NCBI GenBank assembly: GCA_946885915.1
Contig: CAMPHF010000014.1
Span: 1-50,643, forward strand
Reading direction: 5' to 3'
DNA from: an uncultured Idiomarina sp.
Lineage (GTDB): Bacteria; Pseudomonadota; Gammaproteobacteria; Enterobacterales; Alteromonadaceae
DNA length: 50,643 bases
Part shown: piece after piece, positions 8,172 to 19,112 of the stretch
How positions within the stretch are numbered: the first letter of the stretch is position 1
How the letters are laid out: every line of letters begins with the position of its first letter
The notes under the pieces: model-generated
What the model was told of the DNA's origin: nothing
Databases searched by the model: none
What the model saw: the letters and a program-made list of their open reading frames with translations, nothing else
Program-made: the position numbers and the translations under genes

Positions 8172-11100
8172 GAATAATTAATCCTTTTATGTAACGCTTG
8201 GATAGAATTGACACGGGCGCGGTCATCAGCGGCGTGCGCCTTCACCGTGGCAAATGCTGCGTTTAACGTGGTGGTATAAGTTACCTTATTCAAGAGTGCT
8301 TCACGTCGAATATAGACGGAATCCTCAATCGCTTGGCGACCCTCAACCGTGTTTATAATATAACTGTACTCGCCGTTTTTGATGGCGTCGACAATATTAG
8401 GGCGACCTTCTTGTAACTTGTTGACCACCGAGCATGCCAAATCGTGACGGCGTAACAGCTCTGCGGTACCGCGGGTGGCTTCAAGGCTAAAGCCAAGGCC
8501 GATTAAACCGCGCGCTAAATCGATTAAACGTTCTTTGTCGCCGTCGCGTACTGAAATTAACGCCTTACCTGTTTTTGCTAAGGCCTCACCGGCACCTAAA
8601 TTAGCTTTTGCATAAGCCTCTTCAAAGTTCTCGCCAACGCCCATCACTTCCCCGGTAGAACGCATTTCCGGACCTCGGATCGGGTCAACACCTTGGAATT
8701 TAGCAAAAGGTATCACCACTTCTTTTACTGAGTAATAAGGTGGGATCACTTCTTTAGTATAGCCCTGCTGTGCGAGCGATTGGCCGACCATAACGCGCGC
8801 TGCAATCTTGGCTAGCGGTACCCCGGTGGCTTTCGACACAAACGGAACCGTCCGGGCGGCACGTGGATTCACTTCAATTAAATAAATCTCATCGTCTTTT
8901 ACCGCAAACTGCGCGTTCATCAGACCAAGCACGTTCAGTTCGAACGCTAATTTACGCATTTGTTCACGCAACTCGTCCTGAATCCGCTCACTTAACGAAT
9001 ACGGTGGCAGCGAACACGCTGAATCGCCAGAGTGCACGCCTGCTTGTTCGATGTGTTGCATAATGCCGCCAATCAGCACGTCAGTGCCGTCGCAAATCGC
9101 ATCAACATCAACTTCAATCGCATTGTCTAAGAAGCGGTCGAGCAGCACCGGCGCATCATTAGATACTTTTACTGCATCATTCAAATAGCGACGTAAATCG
9201 GGCTCATCGTAGACAATTTCCATGGCCCGTCCACCCAACACATAAGACGGCCGAACGACCAATGGATAACCAATTCGCGCTGCTTCAGCCACTGCTTCTT
9301 CCACTTGCGTGACGGTGCTATTTTCCGGTTGTTTCAACCCTAACCGGCGCACTGCGCTTTGGAAACGCTCGCGGTCTTCAGCCCGGTCAATCGCATCGGG
9401 GGAAGTACCAATAATAGGCACGCCGTTTGCTTCTAGCTCTCGAGCAAGTTTCAGTGGGGTTTGCCCACCGTACTGAACAATAACGCCTTGCGGTTGTTCA
9501 ACGCGGACAATTTCCAATACATCCTCAAGCGTGATCGGCTCAAAATATAATCGATCAGAGGTATCGTAATCGGTGGAGACGGTTTCGGGATTACAGTTCA
9601 CCATAATCGTTTCATAACCATCTTCACGCAGTGCAAGCGCTGCGTGCACGCAACAGTAATCGAACTCGATGCCCTGACCGATACGGTTAGGTCCGCCACC
9701 AATCACCATGATTTTGTTGCGATCAGTGGGCGCCGCCTCACACTCCTCATCATAAGTGGAGTACATATAAGCGGTATCCGACTTAAACTCAGCCGCGCAA
9801 GTATCTACCCGCTTATAGACCGGATGGATGTTGAACTTATGCCGACGTTTGCGAATTTCTTGCTCGCTCACATCTAACACATCAGCAATACGTTTATCCG
9901 CAAAGCCTTTCCGCTTCAAGATCCGCATGACTGGCTCAGTTAATCCGGCCATGCCTAATTTGCGAATTTCATCTTCAAGCAGCACTAACTCTTCAATCTG
10001 AATGAGATACCATTCATCGATACGGGTGAGCTCGAATACTTCGCGAATCGTCATCCCTAAACGGAAGGCATCAGCGATGTACCAAATACGCTCGGCGCCG
10101 GGTTCACTTAATTCACGAATGACTTTAGCGCGGGAATCAGGGTCCGCCGGATCTACCATGGGGTCTAACCCGGTCGCGCCGAGTTCCAGCCCTCGTAGTG
10201 CCTTTTGCAACGACTCTTGTTGGTTACGACCAATCGCCATTACTTCACCCACTGACTTCATTTGGGTGGTTAAGCGATCGTTACAACCCGCAAATTTTTC
10301 AAAGTTAAAGCGTGGGATCTTGGTAACGACATAATCTATCGCTGGTTCAAATGAGGCCGGAGTGACGCCACCGGTTATTTCATTTTCAAGCTCATCTAAG
10401 GTGTAACCAACCGCTAATTTGGCCGCCACTTTAGCTATCGGGAAACCGGTCGCCTTTGAGGCGAGCGCTGATGAGCGCGATACGCGCGGATTCATTTCGA
10501 TAATCACCATCCGCCCGGTATCAGGGTCGATACCGAACTGGACGTTAGAACCACCCGTTTCCACGCCAATTTCACGTAATACCGCCTTCGCAGCGTTACG
10601 CATTAACTGAAACTCACGGTCAGTTAGCGTTTGCGCCGGTGCGACGGTAATTGAATCACCGGTGTGGATACCCATAGGATCGAAGTTTTCAATGGTACAC
10701 ACGATAATGCAGTTATCGTTTTTATCGCGCACCACTTCCATTTCGTACTCTTTCCAACCGATCAACGACTCATCTATTAGCAGTTCTTTGGTTGGTGACA
10801 AGTCGAGCCCGCGCCGACAAATTTCCTCAAACTCTTCGCGATTGTAAGCAATACCACCACCGCTACCGCCCATCGTAAAACTCGGGCGAATAATGACTGG
10901 AAACCCTAATCGGCTTTGCACATCGAAGGCTTCTTCTAAACTATGTGCCATTTCCGCGTTTGGCGTTTCTAAGCCAATCTTCTTCATCGCCTTATCAAAA
11001 CGGTCACGATCCTCAGCTTTATCGATCGCGTCAGCATTCGCACCAATCATTTCAACGCCGTGCTTTGCCAATACCCCGTGACGGTCTAAATCTAGGGCAC

Positions 11101-11392
11101 AGTTTAAGGCGGTTTGACCACCCATCGTTGGTAGCACCGCGTCAGGCTTTTCGATTTCAATAATCTTAGCCACAACTTCCCAATGAATCGGCTCAATATA
11201 GGTCACATCAGCCATTTCTGGGTCAGTCATAATGGTTGCTGGATTCGAATTCACCAAAATGACTTTGTAGCCTTCCTCACGCAGCGCTTTACAAGCCTGC
11301 GCACCGGAATAGTCGAACTCGCACGCTTGACCGATGACAATCGGGCCAGCACCGAGGATTAAAATACTTTTGATATCCGTACGTTTTGGCAT
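8168..11392 (-). CDS. carB: Carbamoyl-phosphate synthase large subunit
   Basis: CarB makes carbamoyl phosphate from bicarbonate, ammonia delivered by CarA and two ATP, feeding pyrimidine and arginine synthesis. The 1074 residues show the internal duplication of the family: two ATP-grasp halves, each opening with a GxGPxxIGQxxEFDY motif ([18 protein letters not shown] near residue 14, and [16 protein letters not shown] near 563). A C-terminal allosteric MGS-like domain follows (about 935-1074). The length equals the E. coli enzyme to within one residue. It lies 21 bases downstream of carA. Confidence 0.99.
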   Translation of the reverse strand: MPKRTDIKSILILGAGPIVIGQACEFDYSGAQACKALREEGYKVILVNSNPATIMTDPEMADVTYIEPIHWEVVAKIIEIEKPDAVLPTMGGQTALNCALDLDRHGVLAKHGVEMIGANADAIDKAEDRDRFDKAMKKIGLETPNAEMAHSLEEAFDVQSRLGFPVIIRPSFTMGGSGGGIAYNREEFEEICRRGLDLSPTKELLIDESLIGWKEYEMEVVRDKNDNCIIVCTIENFDPMGIHTGDSITVAPAQTLTDREFQLMRNAAKAVLREIGVETGGSNVQFGIDPDTGRMVIIEMNPRVSRSSALASKATGFPIAKVAAKLAVGYTLDELENEITGGVTPASFEPAIDYVVTKIPRFNFEKFAGCNDRLTTQMKSVGEVMAIGRNQQESLQKALRGLELGATGLDPMVDPADPDSRAKVIRELSEPGAERIWYIADAFRLGMTIREVFELTRIDEWYLIQIEELVLLEDEIRKLGMAGLTEPVMRILKRKGFADKRIADVLDVSEQEIRKRRHKFNIHPVYKRVDTCAAEFKSDTAYMYSTYDEECEAAPTDRNKIMVIGGGPNRIGQGIEFDYCCVHAALALREDGYETIMVNCNPETVSTDYDTSDRLYFEPITLEDVLEIVRVEQPQGVIVQYGGQTPLKLARELEANGVPIIGTSPDAIDRAEDRERFQSAVRRLGLKQPENSTVTQVEEAVAEAARIGYPLVVRPSYVLGGRAMEIVYDEPDLRRYLNDAVKVSNDAPVLLDRFLDNAIEVDVDAICDGTDVLIGGIMQHIEQAGVHSGDSACSLPPYSLSERIQDELREQMRKLAFELNVLGLMNAQFAVKDDEIYLIEVNPRAARTVPFVSKATGVPLAKIAARVMVGQSLAQQGYTKEVIPPYYSVKEVVIPFAKFQGVDPIRGPEMRSTGEVMGVGENFEEAYAKANLGAGEALAKTGKALISVRDGDKERLIDLARGLIGLGFSLEATRGTAELLRRHDLACSVVNKLQEGRPNIVDAIKNGEYSYIINTVEGRQAIEDSVYIRREALLNKVTYTTTLNAAFATVKAHAADDRARVNSIQALHKRINYS

Positions 11393-11413
11393 GACGACTA
11401 CAATTCCTCTAGC

Positions 11414-12595
11414 TTAAGCGTTTGATTTCTCGGGCTTGTTCACATTGGTCTGCATCAGTTCGATAAAGTGATCGAACAACCCTGCCGCATCGTGCGGACC
11501 CGGGCTTGCTTCTGGATGACCTTGGAAACTAAAAGCCGCCACATCAGTGCGTTCGATACCTTGTAAGGTGCCATCAAAAAGTGATTTGTGGGTAATTTTT
11601 AAGGTATCTGGCAAGCTTTGCTCATCCACCGCAAAACCGTGGTTCTGGCTCGTAATCATGACCGTGCCGGTCGCACAATCGAGCACCGGATGGTTCGCGC
11701 CATGGTGGCCAAACTTCATCTTCGTGGTTTTCGCACCGCTAGCTAGCGCGAGTAATTGATGGCCAAGACAAATGCCAAAAATCGGCACCTCAGCCGCAAT
11801 AATTTCTTTAATCGCGCGAATCGCATAATCGCATGGCTCAGGATCACCAGGCCCATTCGATAGGAACACGCCATCAGGCTGCATCGCTAAGACTTCACTG
11901 GCCGGCGTTTGCGCAGGTACCAAAGTAACTTTGCAACCACGATCCGTCAGCATCCGCAAAATGTTACGTTTACAGCCATAATCGTAGGCAACAACATGAA
12001 ACTTAGCTTCGATATCGCGTTTGAAGCCCTTTCCAAGCTCCCAGCTACCGGTGTCCCAATGAACCGGCGTTTTAATCGTCACTTGCTTGGCTAAGTCCAT
12101 GCCTTGCAGGCCAGGAAAGCCACGGGCGAGCTTCAATGCTTCATCAACATTCAGCTCACCGTTGATATTGCCGGCCATAATACAACCGTTCTGCGCACCC
12201 TTTTCACGTAAAATTCGGGTCAGTTTGCGGGTATCAATATCGGCAATTCCCACCACATTGCGTTGGCGTAAATAGTCAGACAAAGATTGTTCTTTGCGGA
12301 AGTTACTTGCTTTGAGCGACAAGTCTCGAATGATGAGGCCTTTAGCCCATACTCGATTGGATTCTTCGTCTTCGCTATTGGTGCCGTAATTGCCGATGTG
12401 AGGATAAGTGAGAGTAACGATCTGTTCAGCGTAGGAGGGGTCAGTCAGAATTTCTTGGTAGCCAGTCATTGCGGTATTGAAAACTACTTCGCCGACGACT
12501 GCTCCCCCTGCCCCGATTGCGGTTCCGTGGAAGACGGTACCATCTGCAAGGACTAAAATCGCCTTACTTGCAGAATGGTTAGCTAAAATGCTCAA
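11414..12595 (-). CDS. carA: Carbamoyl-phosphate synthase small subunit
   Basis: CarA is the glutamine amidotransferase subunit that hydrolyses glutamine and passes ammonia to CarB. The class I amidotransferase domain has the nucleophile cysteine in [15 protein letters not shown] and the His/Glu pair in [13 protein letters not shown]. The open frame reaches 12631, but those residues do not resemble CarA. A GGAGG sits about six bases before a TTG at 12593-12595, giving [19 protein letters not shown], which aligns with the E. coli start; hence 393 residues with a TTG start. A hairpin with a T run lies immediately upstream and may regulate it. Confidence 0.97.
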   Translation of the reverse strand: MSILANHSASKAILVLADGTVFHGTAIGAGGAVVGEVVFNTAMTGYQEILTDPSYAEQIVTLTYPHIGNYGTNSEDEESNRVWAKGLIIRDLSLKASNFRKEQSLSDYLRQRNVVGIADIDTRKLTRILREKGAQNGCIMAGNINGELNVDEALKLARGFPGLQGMDLAKQVTIKTPVHWDTGSWELGKGFKRDIEAKFHVVAYDYGCKRNILRMLTDRGCKVTLVPAQTPASEVLAMQPDGVFLSNGPGDPEPCDYAIRAIKEIIAAEVPIFGICLGHQLLALASGAKTTKMKFGHHGANHPVLDCATGTVMITSQNHGFAVDEQSLPDTLKITHKSLFDGTLQGIERTDVAAFSFQGHPEASPGPHDAAGLFDHFIELMQTNVNKPEKSNA

Positions 12596-12612
12596 AGGTA
12601 ACCTCCGTACAT

Positions 12613-12651
12613 AAAAAAACGGGCACATCAATAAAATTGACTTCCCCGTTT
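12613..12651 (-). terminator. Terminator-like hairpin in the carA leader, candidate attenuator
   Basis: On the minus strand AAACGGG pairs with CCCGTTT, an inner TCAAT/ATTGA stem closes on a TTT loop, and seven T follow. The T run ends only about seven bases before the carA ribosome site, leaving no room for a promoter after it. Any carAB transcript from upstream must pass through it. Confidence 0.65.
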
Positions 12652-12676
12652 AAAAAACCACCGACAAATTGGCTTT

Positions 12677-12705
12677 AGTGTACAGAAATTTTGCCTGATC
12701 GTCCA
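12677..12705 (-). promoter_or_regulatory. candidate carAB promoter
   Basis: Minus-strand TGGACG (12700-12705) and TACACT (12677-12682) are 17 bp apart, each matching four of six consensus bases. The predicted start is near 12670, upstream of the leader hairpin. The elements lie in the loop of an 8-bp inverted repeat (12655-12662 and 12715-12722) that follows the dapB stop and could be the dapB terminator. Sequence match only. Confidence 0.4.
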
Positions 12706-12726
12706 CTTGAAATTGGTGGTTTGACG

Positions 12727-13509
12727 TTAACCTAAGCCCAACATATCACTCATTTCGTAATACCCCGAAGGCTGCGAGCACAGCCACTGCGCGGCATTCA
12801 GCGCACCTTGCGCAAAAATACCTCGGTCACTTACCTTATGTGTTAATTCAAGCCGCTCCCCAGCATGGGCGATGAGCACAGTATGCTCGCCAATGATATC
12901 GCCGGCACGAACACTGGCAAAGCCGATACTGCCCGCCTCTCGTACACCATTGGCACGAATCCCGGCTCCCACCTCGGCCAAGCTTTGCTCGCGCCCGGCG
13001 GCGGCCGCCTCACCAAGAATTAACGCTGTACCGGATGGCGCGTCGCGTTTCGCTTGATGGTGATATTCCAAAATTTCGATATCGGCGTCAGCAAAGACGC
13101 GTGCCGCTATTTTTGTGAGGTGCTGCAGCACATTCACGCCAACGCTGGTATTTGCAGCATAAAGTATCGGGATCTGTTGCGCAGCTCGAGCGAGTTCGGC
13201 CTGCGCCGCATCCGCCAAGCCCGTAGTGCATACCAGTATAGGTTGCTGTGCCGCCGTCGCATGGGCAAGGTGTGCGCTAAGTGCTTGTGGTAACGAGAAG
13301 TCTATCCATACCGAAATGGGCGTTGGCTGGCGTTCATACTCAGCTAAGCTTTGGTAGTGAAGCTGACCATTCAATGTCGCTTCTCCACGTGACTCGCTAT
13401 GTTCACTTACAATGGCAGCACCTAATTGCAGCTCCTGCGCAGCTGCTAGTGCTTGTTGCAGTGCTTGCCCCATGCGCCCACTGGCGCCAAAAATACCTAC
13501 TGTTGTCAT
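12727..13509 (-). CDS. dapB: 4-hydroxy-tetrahydrodipicolinate reductase
   Basis: DapB reduces the dihydrodipicolinate precursor with NAD(P)H in the diaminopimelate/lysine pathway. The 260-residue protein begins with the Rossmann motif VGIFGASGRMGQAL and has the catalytic EYHHQAKRDAPSGTAL with the His-His pair and Lys. The length is slightly short of the E. coli 273, with no motif missing. The dapB-carA-carB order matches E. coli. Its ATG overlaps the stop codon of the upstream symporter gene by one base (TAATG). Confidence 0.97.
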   Translation of the reverse strand: MTTVGIFGASGRMGQALQQALAAAQELQLGAAIVSEHSESRGEATLNGQLHYQSLAEYERQPTPISVWIDFSLPQALSAHLAHATAAQQPILVCTTGLADAAQAELARAAQQIPILYAANTSVGVNVLQHLTKIAARVFADADIEILEYHHQAKRDAPSGTALILGEAAAAGREQSLAEVGAGIRANGVREAGSIGFASVRAGDIIGEHTVLIAHAGERLELTHKVSDRGIFAQGALNAAQWLCSQPSGYYEMSDMLGLG

Positions 13510-14750
13510 TATGCAATTCCTTGCTGCAATCTCGCCTCGTCGACTTCACCTTCGCTACGTCCGACGACCAGCGCAACCATCATATCACCGGTGACGTTTG
13601 TCGCAGTGCGCATCATATCGATAATCCTATCGATTGCCGCAATAAAAGCAATGCCCTCAAGCGGTAAGCCTACCGCATTTAATGTCACCGTTAGCATCAC
13701 CATAGCCGTGCCCGGCACGCCTGCGGTGCCGATGGAGGCTAAGGTTGCGGTAGCGGTGATCAGCAAATATTGGCCAACACTTAGGTCAATACCATACAAA
13801 TGCGCAATAAAAATAGCGGCCACCGCAGGATAAATGCCGCCACAGCCATCCATATTGATAGTGGAACCCAGCGGCAACACGAAGCTGGCATAACGCTCAC
13901 TCACGCCTAGTTTTTGAGTGACCGTTTGGTGCGCCACCGGCAAAGAGCCAAAACTACTGCAGGTGGTATAAGCCACAACTTGCGCTGAAAATACCGCTTT
14001 GAAAAACTGCCACGGCGAGATACCACCAAAGCGGTAAACAAAAAAGCCATAAACGACAATAATGTGGATCAAGCAGGCGAGGTATATCACCCCCACAAAG
14101 CTTGCCAATGGCAGTAAGCTATCGAGACCATAACTTCCCACCACCCAAGCCATCAGTCCGAACACGCCAAGTGGGGTAAGCTCTAGCACCAACTTGGTCA
14201 TTCGATACATCACCTGAGCACCACCTTGCAGCGCCTGTTTCAGACCTTGCGCGGGGCTTCCCACGGCATTAATGGCCACGCCAACCAAGACTGCAAACAC
14301 CACAATTTGCAGGACATTACCCTCAGCCAAAGCGGCAAATGGATTACTGGGGATCAGATTGAGAAATACTTCACTAAGCGCTGGAATTTGTTTCGGTACA
14401 AAATCAGCTGCAGCTTGCAACGGTGCAGCCGGTGGGCTCAATAGCAAGGTGCCGAGCGTTAACCCAATCACACTGGCAATAATGGCAGTGAGTAAGAATA
14501 AGCCAACAGTTTTAGCACCCAAGCGGCCGCTGTTTCGCGCCCCCGCCATTTCGGTAATCGCACTCACGAGCGCACAAAAAATAAGGGGAGCGACTAGCAT
14601 CTTAATCGCTTTAATGAATAAGTCACCAGCCGGCTTAACACTCACCCCGATATCGGGTGCGAGTGCACCTAACGCAGCACCGACAATAAAAGCGCCAACA
14701 ACACGCTGCCAAAATGGAATGCTAAACCAACTACGCCACAAACTCTGCAT
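13509..14750 (-). CDS. Dicarboxylate/amino acid:cation symporter (SDF family)
   Basis: A 413-residue inner-membrane transporter of the sodium/proton:dicarboxylate family (GltP, DctA, GltPh). Multiple hydrophobic helices are evident. The two hairpin-loop signatures are present: SFGSLPVAHQTV, a variant of the serine-rich re-entrant loop, and GSTINMDGCGGIYPAVAAIFIA with the NMDG motif that coordinates cation. The substrate cannot be told from sequence: glutamate, aspartate, C4-dicarboxylates and serine/threonine are all options. It is coupled to dapB by a one-base TAATG overlap, so it may supply an amino acid or move one linked to lysine synthesis (inference). Confidence 0.9.
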   Translation of the reverse strand: MQSLWRSWFSIPFWQRVVGAFIVGAALGALAPDIGVSVKPAGDLFIKAIKMLVAPLIFCALVSAITEMAGARNSGRLGAKTVGLFLLTAIIASVIGLTLGTLLLSPPAAPLQAAADFVPKQIPALSEVFLNLIPSNPFAALAEGNVLQIVVFAVLVGVAINAVGSPAQGLKQALQGGAQVMYRMTKLVLELTPLGVFGLMAWVVGSYGLDSLLPLASFVGVIYLACLIHIIVVYGFFVYRFGGISPWQFFKAVFSAQVVAYTTCSSFGSLPVAHQTVTQKLGVSERYASFVLPLGSTINMDGCGGIYPAVAAIFIAHLYGIDLSVGQYLLITATATLASIGTAGVPGTAMVMLTVTLNAVGLPLEGIAFIAAIDRIIDMMRTATNVTGDMMVALVVGRSEGEVDEARLQQGIA

Positions 14751-14881
14751 TCAGTGTCCACCCTTCGTCGCTAACATTTTGGTCAACCGCGCTCGGTCGA
14801 CTCGTTGTTGCAGCAGCTTAAAGCTGCAGGGTATATGATACGGAGCAAGGCTCGTTCTGGCTTAGACCAAAACTAACTATG

Positions 14882-15715
14882 TTATGACGGACGCTGACAG
14901 TTCGGTAAATTGCCCTGTTGCACGCGCGCCTGATACAAAGGCTGCACCTGAGGTTGAGCCGCTTCTAAGGCGTCAATACGCGTGGTCGGGGTCGGGTGGG
15001 TTGATAGAAATTCAGGCGTTGCACCACCACCTTGTTGGGCCATATTACGCCACAAATCAGCGGCATGAGCAGGATCAAAGCCAGCCGCTGCCATATATTC
15101 TAAACCCAACAAGTCGGATTCAGTCTCATGCGAGCGCGAGTATGGCAACGTAAAGCCAACTTGCACGCCGACGCCAAGCCCTGCCATGATCATCGCCGCC
15201 GTTTGGGCATCCGTTTGTTGGGCCGCAAGCACGGCACCAATTTGCATTCCGGCACCAATTAGCATATTGCTCGACATCCGTGCATTGCCGTGTTCAGCAA
15301 TGACATGGCCAATTTCGTGGCCCATCACGGCAGCTAGTTGAGCTGGGGTCTTGGCCACTTCATGTAAGCCACGATAAACACCAATTTTACCGCCTGGTAA
15401 CGCAAATGCGTTCACCGTATCACTGTCAAAAACAGTGACTTCCCAATCCAACTGCCGTTGCTCTGCAGGCAACTCTTGAATTAAAGCATCAGCAATACAA
15501 CGCACATAGCGATTCAACGCCGCATCACTGCTGACCGGTTCTTGCTGTTTGATATCGGTGTAAGCTTGGGTACCCATTTGATTCACTTGCTCATTCGAAA
15601 ACAGCAAGATTTGCGAGCGCCCCGTGGGGGATTGGCTGCAGGCGCTTAACAACGCAACGCTTAACAGCGACGAGGTAAATAAAATACGAAGTGAACGACC
15701 GTAACGCTTGCGCAT
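14882..15715 (-). CDS. M48-family metalloprotease, lipoprotein (LoiP/OMA1-like)
   Basis: A zinc metalloprotease predicted to be a lipoprotein in the periplasm. The start is the ATG at 15713-15715, which has AAGGA six bases upstream (277 residues); the longer frame has no support. The N-terminus is a basic region, a hydrophobic stretch and lipobox LSAC (Cys26). The zinc motif HEIGH is at 133-137, with a downstream acidic ligand candidate in SHETESDLLGLEYM. The family includes E. coli LoiP and mitochondrial OMA1, which degrade damaged envelope proteins. There are no TPRs, so it is not BepA. It lies downstream of the heat-shock cluster, past a terminator. Confidence 0.88.
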   Translation of the reverse strand: MRKRYGRSLRILFTSSLLSVALLSACSQSPTGRSQILLFSNEQVNQMGTQAYTDIKQQEPVSSDAALNRYVRCIADALIQELPAEQRQLDWEVTVFDSDTVNAFALPGGKIGVYRGLHEVAKTPAQLAAVMGHEIGHVIAEHGNARMSSNMLIGAGMQIGAVLAAQQTDAQTAAMIMAGLGVGVQVGFTLPYSRSHETESDLLGLEYMAAAGFDPAHAADLWRNMAQQGGGATPEFLSTHPTPTTRIDALEAAQPQVQPLYQARVQQGNLPNCQRPS

Positions 15716-15773
15716 ATACATTCCTTGAGTAGCGTAAAAAAGCGGAATCGCCTCAGTAAGACGCATGTTTGAC

Positions 15774-15815
15774 AAAAAAGTTGCTGAAACATGAGCTATG
15801 CGTCAGCAACTTTTT
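15774..15815. terminator. Bidirectional intrinsic terminator after dnaJ
   Basis: A 13-bp perfect stem (AAAAAGTTGCTGA with TCAGCAACTTTTT) with a 15-base loop, beginning 28 bases past the dnaJ stop. T runs follow on both strands. It ends the grpE-dnaK-dnaJ transcript. Confidence 0.9.
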
Positions 15816-15843
15816 GCTTACAACTTCTTACCACAGAATGGCT

Positions 15844-16983
15844 CTAATTACGCAAATCGTCAAAGAACTGTTTCACCCCATCGAAGAACCCTTTCTCTTT
15901 CGGGCGATATTTGGCGGCTTCATCGCCGCGCCCCATCGACTCGTCGAGTTGGCGTAGTAAGTCACGCTGGGTTTCGGACAAATTTACCGGCGTCTCAATC
16001 ACCACTTTGCAAATTAAGTCGCCGACAGCGCCAGTGCGTACTGATTTCACCCCTTTGCCGCGCAGTCGGAATAACTTACCGGTTTGCGTTTCAGTAGGTA
16101 CTTTCAGCTTCACTTTACCCTCTAAAGTTGGCACTTCAATATCACCGCCTAATGCAGCATGGGTAAAGCTTAACGGCACTTCACAATATAAATTATTGCC
16201 ATCGCGTTTAAAGATCGGATGTTCACGGACATGAACTTGCACATATAGATCTCCCGCTGGCGCCCCATGCTCACCCGCTTCACCTTCGTTCGCTAAGCGA
16301 ATTCGATCGCCAGTATCAACGCCTGCCGGAATCTTCACGGATAAAGTTTTAGTGCGCTCAACTCGACCTTCACCATGACAACTACGGCAAGGGTCTTTAA
16401 TAATTTTGCCGCGCCCACGACAGTGTGGACAGGTTTGCTGTACGGCGAAGAAGCCCTGCCGCATTTGGATTTGGCCTGAGCCATGACAGTGGCCACAAGT
16501 TTCAGGGCTGGAGCCCTTGCGCGCACCCGAGCCATGACAATCGTCACATTCTGTCAATTTCGGGATTTTCAGTTCAACATCTTTACCGCGTACCGCCTCT
16601 TCAAGCGACATTTCTAGGTTGTAGCGCAAGTCTGCGCCGCGCTGCGCACGGCTTTGTTGACGCCGTCCGCCACCAAAAATATCACCGAATACATCGCCAA
16701 AAATATCCGCGAAATCAGCACCACCACCGGCGCCGCCGCCAAAGCCACCTCGAGCTTGGTCAAACGCCGCATGCCCATGCTGGTCATATACCTGACGTTT
16801 TTGTGGATCAGTGAGTACTTCGTAGGCTTCTTTGACCTCTTTAAACTTAGCTTCAAGCGCCTTATCCCCTTTGGTACGATCGGGGTGATACTTCATCGCT
16901 AACCGTTTGTAGGCCTTTTTGATGTCGCGCTCGCTGGCATCTCGACTGACTTCGAGCACTTCGTAATAATCACGTTTCGACAT
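15844..16983 (-). CDS. dnaJ: Chaperone protein DnaJ (Hsp40)
   Basis: DnaJ delivers substrates to DnaK and stimulates its ATPase. The 379-residue protein has an N-terminal J domain with the HPD motif (33-35) and a Gly/Phe-rich linker (about 79-106). Four CxxCxGxG zinc repeats follow (cysteines at 146/149, 163/166, 185/188 and 199/202), then the two C-terminal substrate-binding domains. Standard type I DnaJ length. It follows dnaK after a 119-bp gap containing a hairpin. Confidence 0.99.
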   Translation of the reverse strand: MSKRDYYEVLEVSRDASERDIKKAYKRLAMKYHPDRTKGDKALEAKFKEVKEAYEVLTDPQKRQVYDQHGHAAFDQARGGFGGGAGGGADFADIFGDVFGDIFGGGRRQQSRAQRGADLRYNLEMSLEEAVRGKDVELKIPKLTECDDCHGSGARKGSSPETCGHCHGSGQIQMRQGFFAVQQTCPHCRGRGKIIKDPCRSCHGEGRVERTKTLSVKIPAGVDTGDRIRLANEGEAGEHGAPAGDLYVQVHVREHPIFKRDGNNLYCEVPLSFTHAALGGDIEVPTLEGKVKLKVPTETQTGKLFRLRGKGVKSVRTGAVGDLICKVVIETPVNLSETQRDLLRQLDESMGRGDEAAKYRPKEKGFFDGVKQFFDDLRN

Positions 16984-17042
16984 AATATTTCGCTATCCGG
17001 TTCTTTATAAGCCAAAGCATAGTGAGCAAGAGCACAACGACA

Positions 17043-17078
17043 ACAGCACGGTGCCCTGTTACAAGACGCCCGTGCTGT
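17043..17078 (-). repeat. Inverted repeat between dnaK and dnaJ
   Basis: ACAGCACGG and CCGTGCTGT form a perfect 9-bp stem with an 18-base loop, in the gap between dnaK and dnaJ. No T run follows, so it is not a standard terminator. It could be a processing or stability element that lowers dnaJ relative to dnaK (inference). Confidence 0.6.
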
Positions 17079-17102
17079 GTATTCAAGCTCAGTGACGAGC
17101 GT

Positions 17103-19028
17103 TTACTTCTTGTCGTCTTTCACTTCTTCGAATTCAGCGTCGACAACATCGTCAGCAGCGTCTTTTGCAGTTTGCTGTGGTTGCTCATCGCCACCCTGCG
17201 CTTGAGCTTTTTGCTGAGCCGCTTCCATCAACTTGCCAGAAGCCTCCATCAGCGCCTGCGACTTCGCTTCAATCGCGTCTTTGTCGTTGGCTTTGATAGC
17301 GTCTTCTAGTTCACCGATAGCCGCTTCAATGGCTTCTTTATCGCTCGCGTCTAACGCTTCGCCAACTTCCTCAAGCTGTTTGCGGGTCGCATGTACGAGA
17401 CCATCTGCTTGGTTACGTACTTGCACCATTTCCTCAAACTTCTTGTCTTCTTCAGCATGCGCTTCCGCATCACGAACCATTTTTTCGACTTCATCATCAC
17501 TTAAGCCAGACGATGCTTTAATGGTAATTTTCTGTTCTTTACCGGTATCTTTGTCTTTCGCAGAGACGTGTAAAATACCGTCCGCATCAATGTCAAAAGT
17601 CACTTCAATTTGCGGTACACCGCGCGCCGCTGGGCGAATACCTTCAAGGTTAAACTGCCCCAACGACTTGTTATCAGTTGAGCGCTTACGTTCACCTTGC
17701 AACACATGAATGGTGACCGCATTTTGATTGTCATCAGCGGTAGAAAAAGTTTGTGACTGCTTGGTCGGAATCGTCGTATTCTTCTCAATCAGTTTGGTCA
17801 TCACCCCACCCATGGTCTCGATACCCAGCGACAATGGCGTAACATCCAACAACAATACGTCTTTCACATCACCCTGCAACACCCCTGCTTGAACCGCTGC
17901 GCCAACAGCGACAGCCTCATCAGGGTTCACATCACGACGTGGCTCTTTACCGAAGAAATCAGTTACCGCTGCCTGTACTTTAGGCATCCGAGTTTGACCA
18001 CCAACCATGATAATGTCGTTAATATCACCGACTGATAAATCAGCGTCTTTCAAGGCTTGCTTCACCGGCTCCAACGACTTCTGAATTAAGTCCTCAACTA
18101 GTGACTCTAATTTAGCTCGTGTTACTTTAATGGCTAAGTGTTTTGGACCCGTGTTGTCTGCCGTAATGTACGGCAAGTTCACTTCAGTTTGCTGCGCTGA
18201 AGATAACTCGATCTTGGCTTTTTCAGCGGCCTCTTTTAAGCGCTGCATAGCTAATGGATCTTTACGTAAATCAATACCTTGGTCTTTATTAAACTGCTCA
18301 ACCAAGTAATTGATGAGGCGGTTGTCGAAATCTTCACCACCTAAGTGTGTATCACCGTTGGTCGCGAGTACTTCGAACGTGTGCTCACCTTCTACTTCAT
18401 CAATTTCAATGATCGAAATATCGAATGTACCACCACCTAGGTCGTACACCGCAATCACGTTATCGCCTTGCTTTTTGTCCATGCCGTACGCTAACGCAGC
18501 CGCAGTTGGCTCGTTAATAATGCGCTTCACTTCTAACCCAGCAATGCGGCCTGCATCTTTGGTTGCCTGGCGCTGCGCGTCGTTAAAGTAAGCAGGAACA
18601 GTAATAACCGCCTCGGTCACTTTCTCACCAAGAAAGTCTTCGGCCGTTTTCTTCATTTTCTTCAGCACTTCAGCTGAGATTTGTGGTGGTGCCTTCTTAT
18701 CGTCACCAATTTGCACCCACGCATCGCCATTGTCTGCTTCGACAATTTTGAACGGCATAATACCGATGTCGCGTTGCACCTCTTCATCTTTGAAACGGCG
18801 CCCAATCAAGCGTTTAATCGCATACAAAGTTTTGTTGGCGTTAGTCACCGCTTGACGTTTTGCTGGCTGTCCAACTAAGGTTTCGCCATCATCGGTAAAC
18901 GCCACCACCGATGGGGTGGTGCGATCGCCTTCAGCGTTTTCAATTACGCGGGCTTTGCCGCCATCCAATACTGCAACACATGAGTTTGTGGTGCCTAAAT
19001 CGATACCAATAATTTTGCCCATATTCAT
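17103..19028 (-). CDS. dnaK: Chaperone protein DnaK (Hsp70)
   Basis: The 641-residue Hsp70 folds and protects proteins in an ATP-driven cycle with DnaJ and GrpE. It opens with [20 protein letters not shown], contains the phosphate loop [18 protein letters not shown] and the linker [18 protein letters not shown], then the substrate-binding domain and lid. The tail ends in [15 protein letters not shown], as in proteobacterial DnaK. A sigma-32-like promoter lies just upstream in the 84-bp gap after grpE. Confidence 0.99.
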   Translation of the reverse strand: MNMGKIIGIDLGTTNSCVAVLDGGKARVIENAEGDRTTPSVVAFTDDGETLVGQPAKRQAVTNANKTLYAIKRLIGRRFKDEEVQRDIGIMPFKIVEADNGDAWVQIGDDKKAPPQISAEVLKKMKKTAEDFLGEKVTEAVITVPAYFNDAQRQATKDAGRIAGLEVKRIINEPTAAALAYGMDKKQGDNVIAVYDLGGGTFDISIIEIDEVEGEHTFEVLATNGDTHLGGEDFDNRLINYLVEQFNKDQGIDLRKDPLAMQRLKEAAEKAKIELSSAQQTEVNLPYITADNTGPKHLAIKVTRAKLESLVEDLIQKSLEPVKQALKDADLSVGDINDIIMVGGQTRMPKVQAAVTDFFGKEPRRDVNPDEAVAVGAAVQAGVLQGDVKDVLLLDVTPLSLGIETMGGVMTKLIEKNTTIPTKQSQTFSTADDNQNAVTIHVLQGERKRSTDNKSLGQFNLEGIRPAARGVPQIEVTFDIDADGILHVSAKDKDTGKEQKITIKASSGLSDDEVEKMVRDAEAHAEEDKKFEEMVQVRNQADGLVHATRKQLEEVGEALDASDKEAIEAAIGELEDAIKANDKDAIEAKSQALMEASGKLMEAAQQKAQAQGGDEQPQQTAKDAADDVVDAEFEEVKDDKK

Positions 19029-19065
19029 TCTCCAACTACTTTCGGAAATATCTGACCTACACCAG

Positions 19066-19093
19066 ATGTGGGGGATGCTTGGTTTAACTTCAA
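19066..19093 (-). promoter_or_regulatory. Sigma-32-like heat-shock promoter for dnaK
   Basis: Minus-strand TTGAAG (19088-19093) and CCCCACAT (19066-19073) are separated by 14 bases, close to the heat-shock consensus CTTGAA and CCCCATnT. It lies in the grpE-dnaK gap, so dnaK has a promoter separate from grpE. The match is by eye. Confidence 0.65.
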
Positions 19094-19112
19094 CCCCTCA
19101 TCGATAAGATTT

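Noticed and set aside
14813..14827. 15-bp palindrome GCAGCTTAAAGCTGC upstream of the symporter as an operator
   Set aside because: No promoter elements could be positioned around it, and it could equally be a weak hairpin; too little support for a feature.
14272..14838. 188-codon plus-strand open frame opposite the symporter
   Set aside because: Shadow of a membrane-protein gene; no domain pattern and no ribosome site.
17043..17078. Hairpin between dnaK and dnaJ as a terminator
   Set aside because: No T run follows on the minus strand; kept as an inverted repeat only.
17233..17709. 158-codon plus-strand open frame opposite dnaK
   Set aside because: Ser/Ala-rich shadow of the dnaK coding sequence without a ribosome site.
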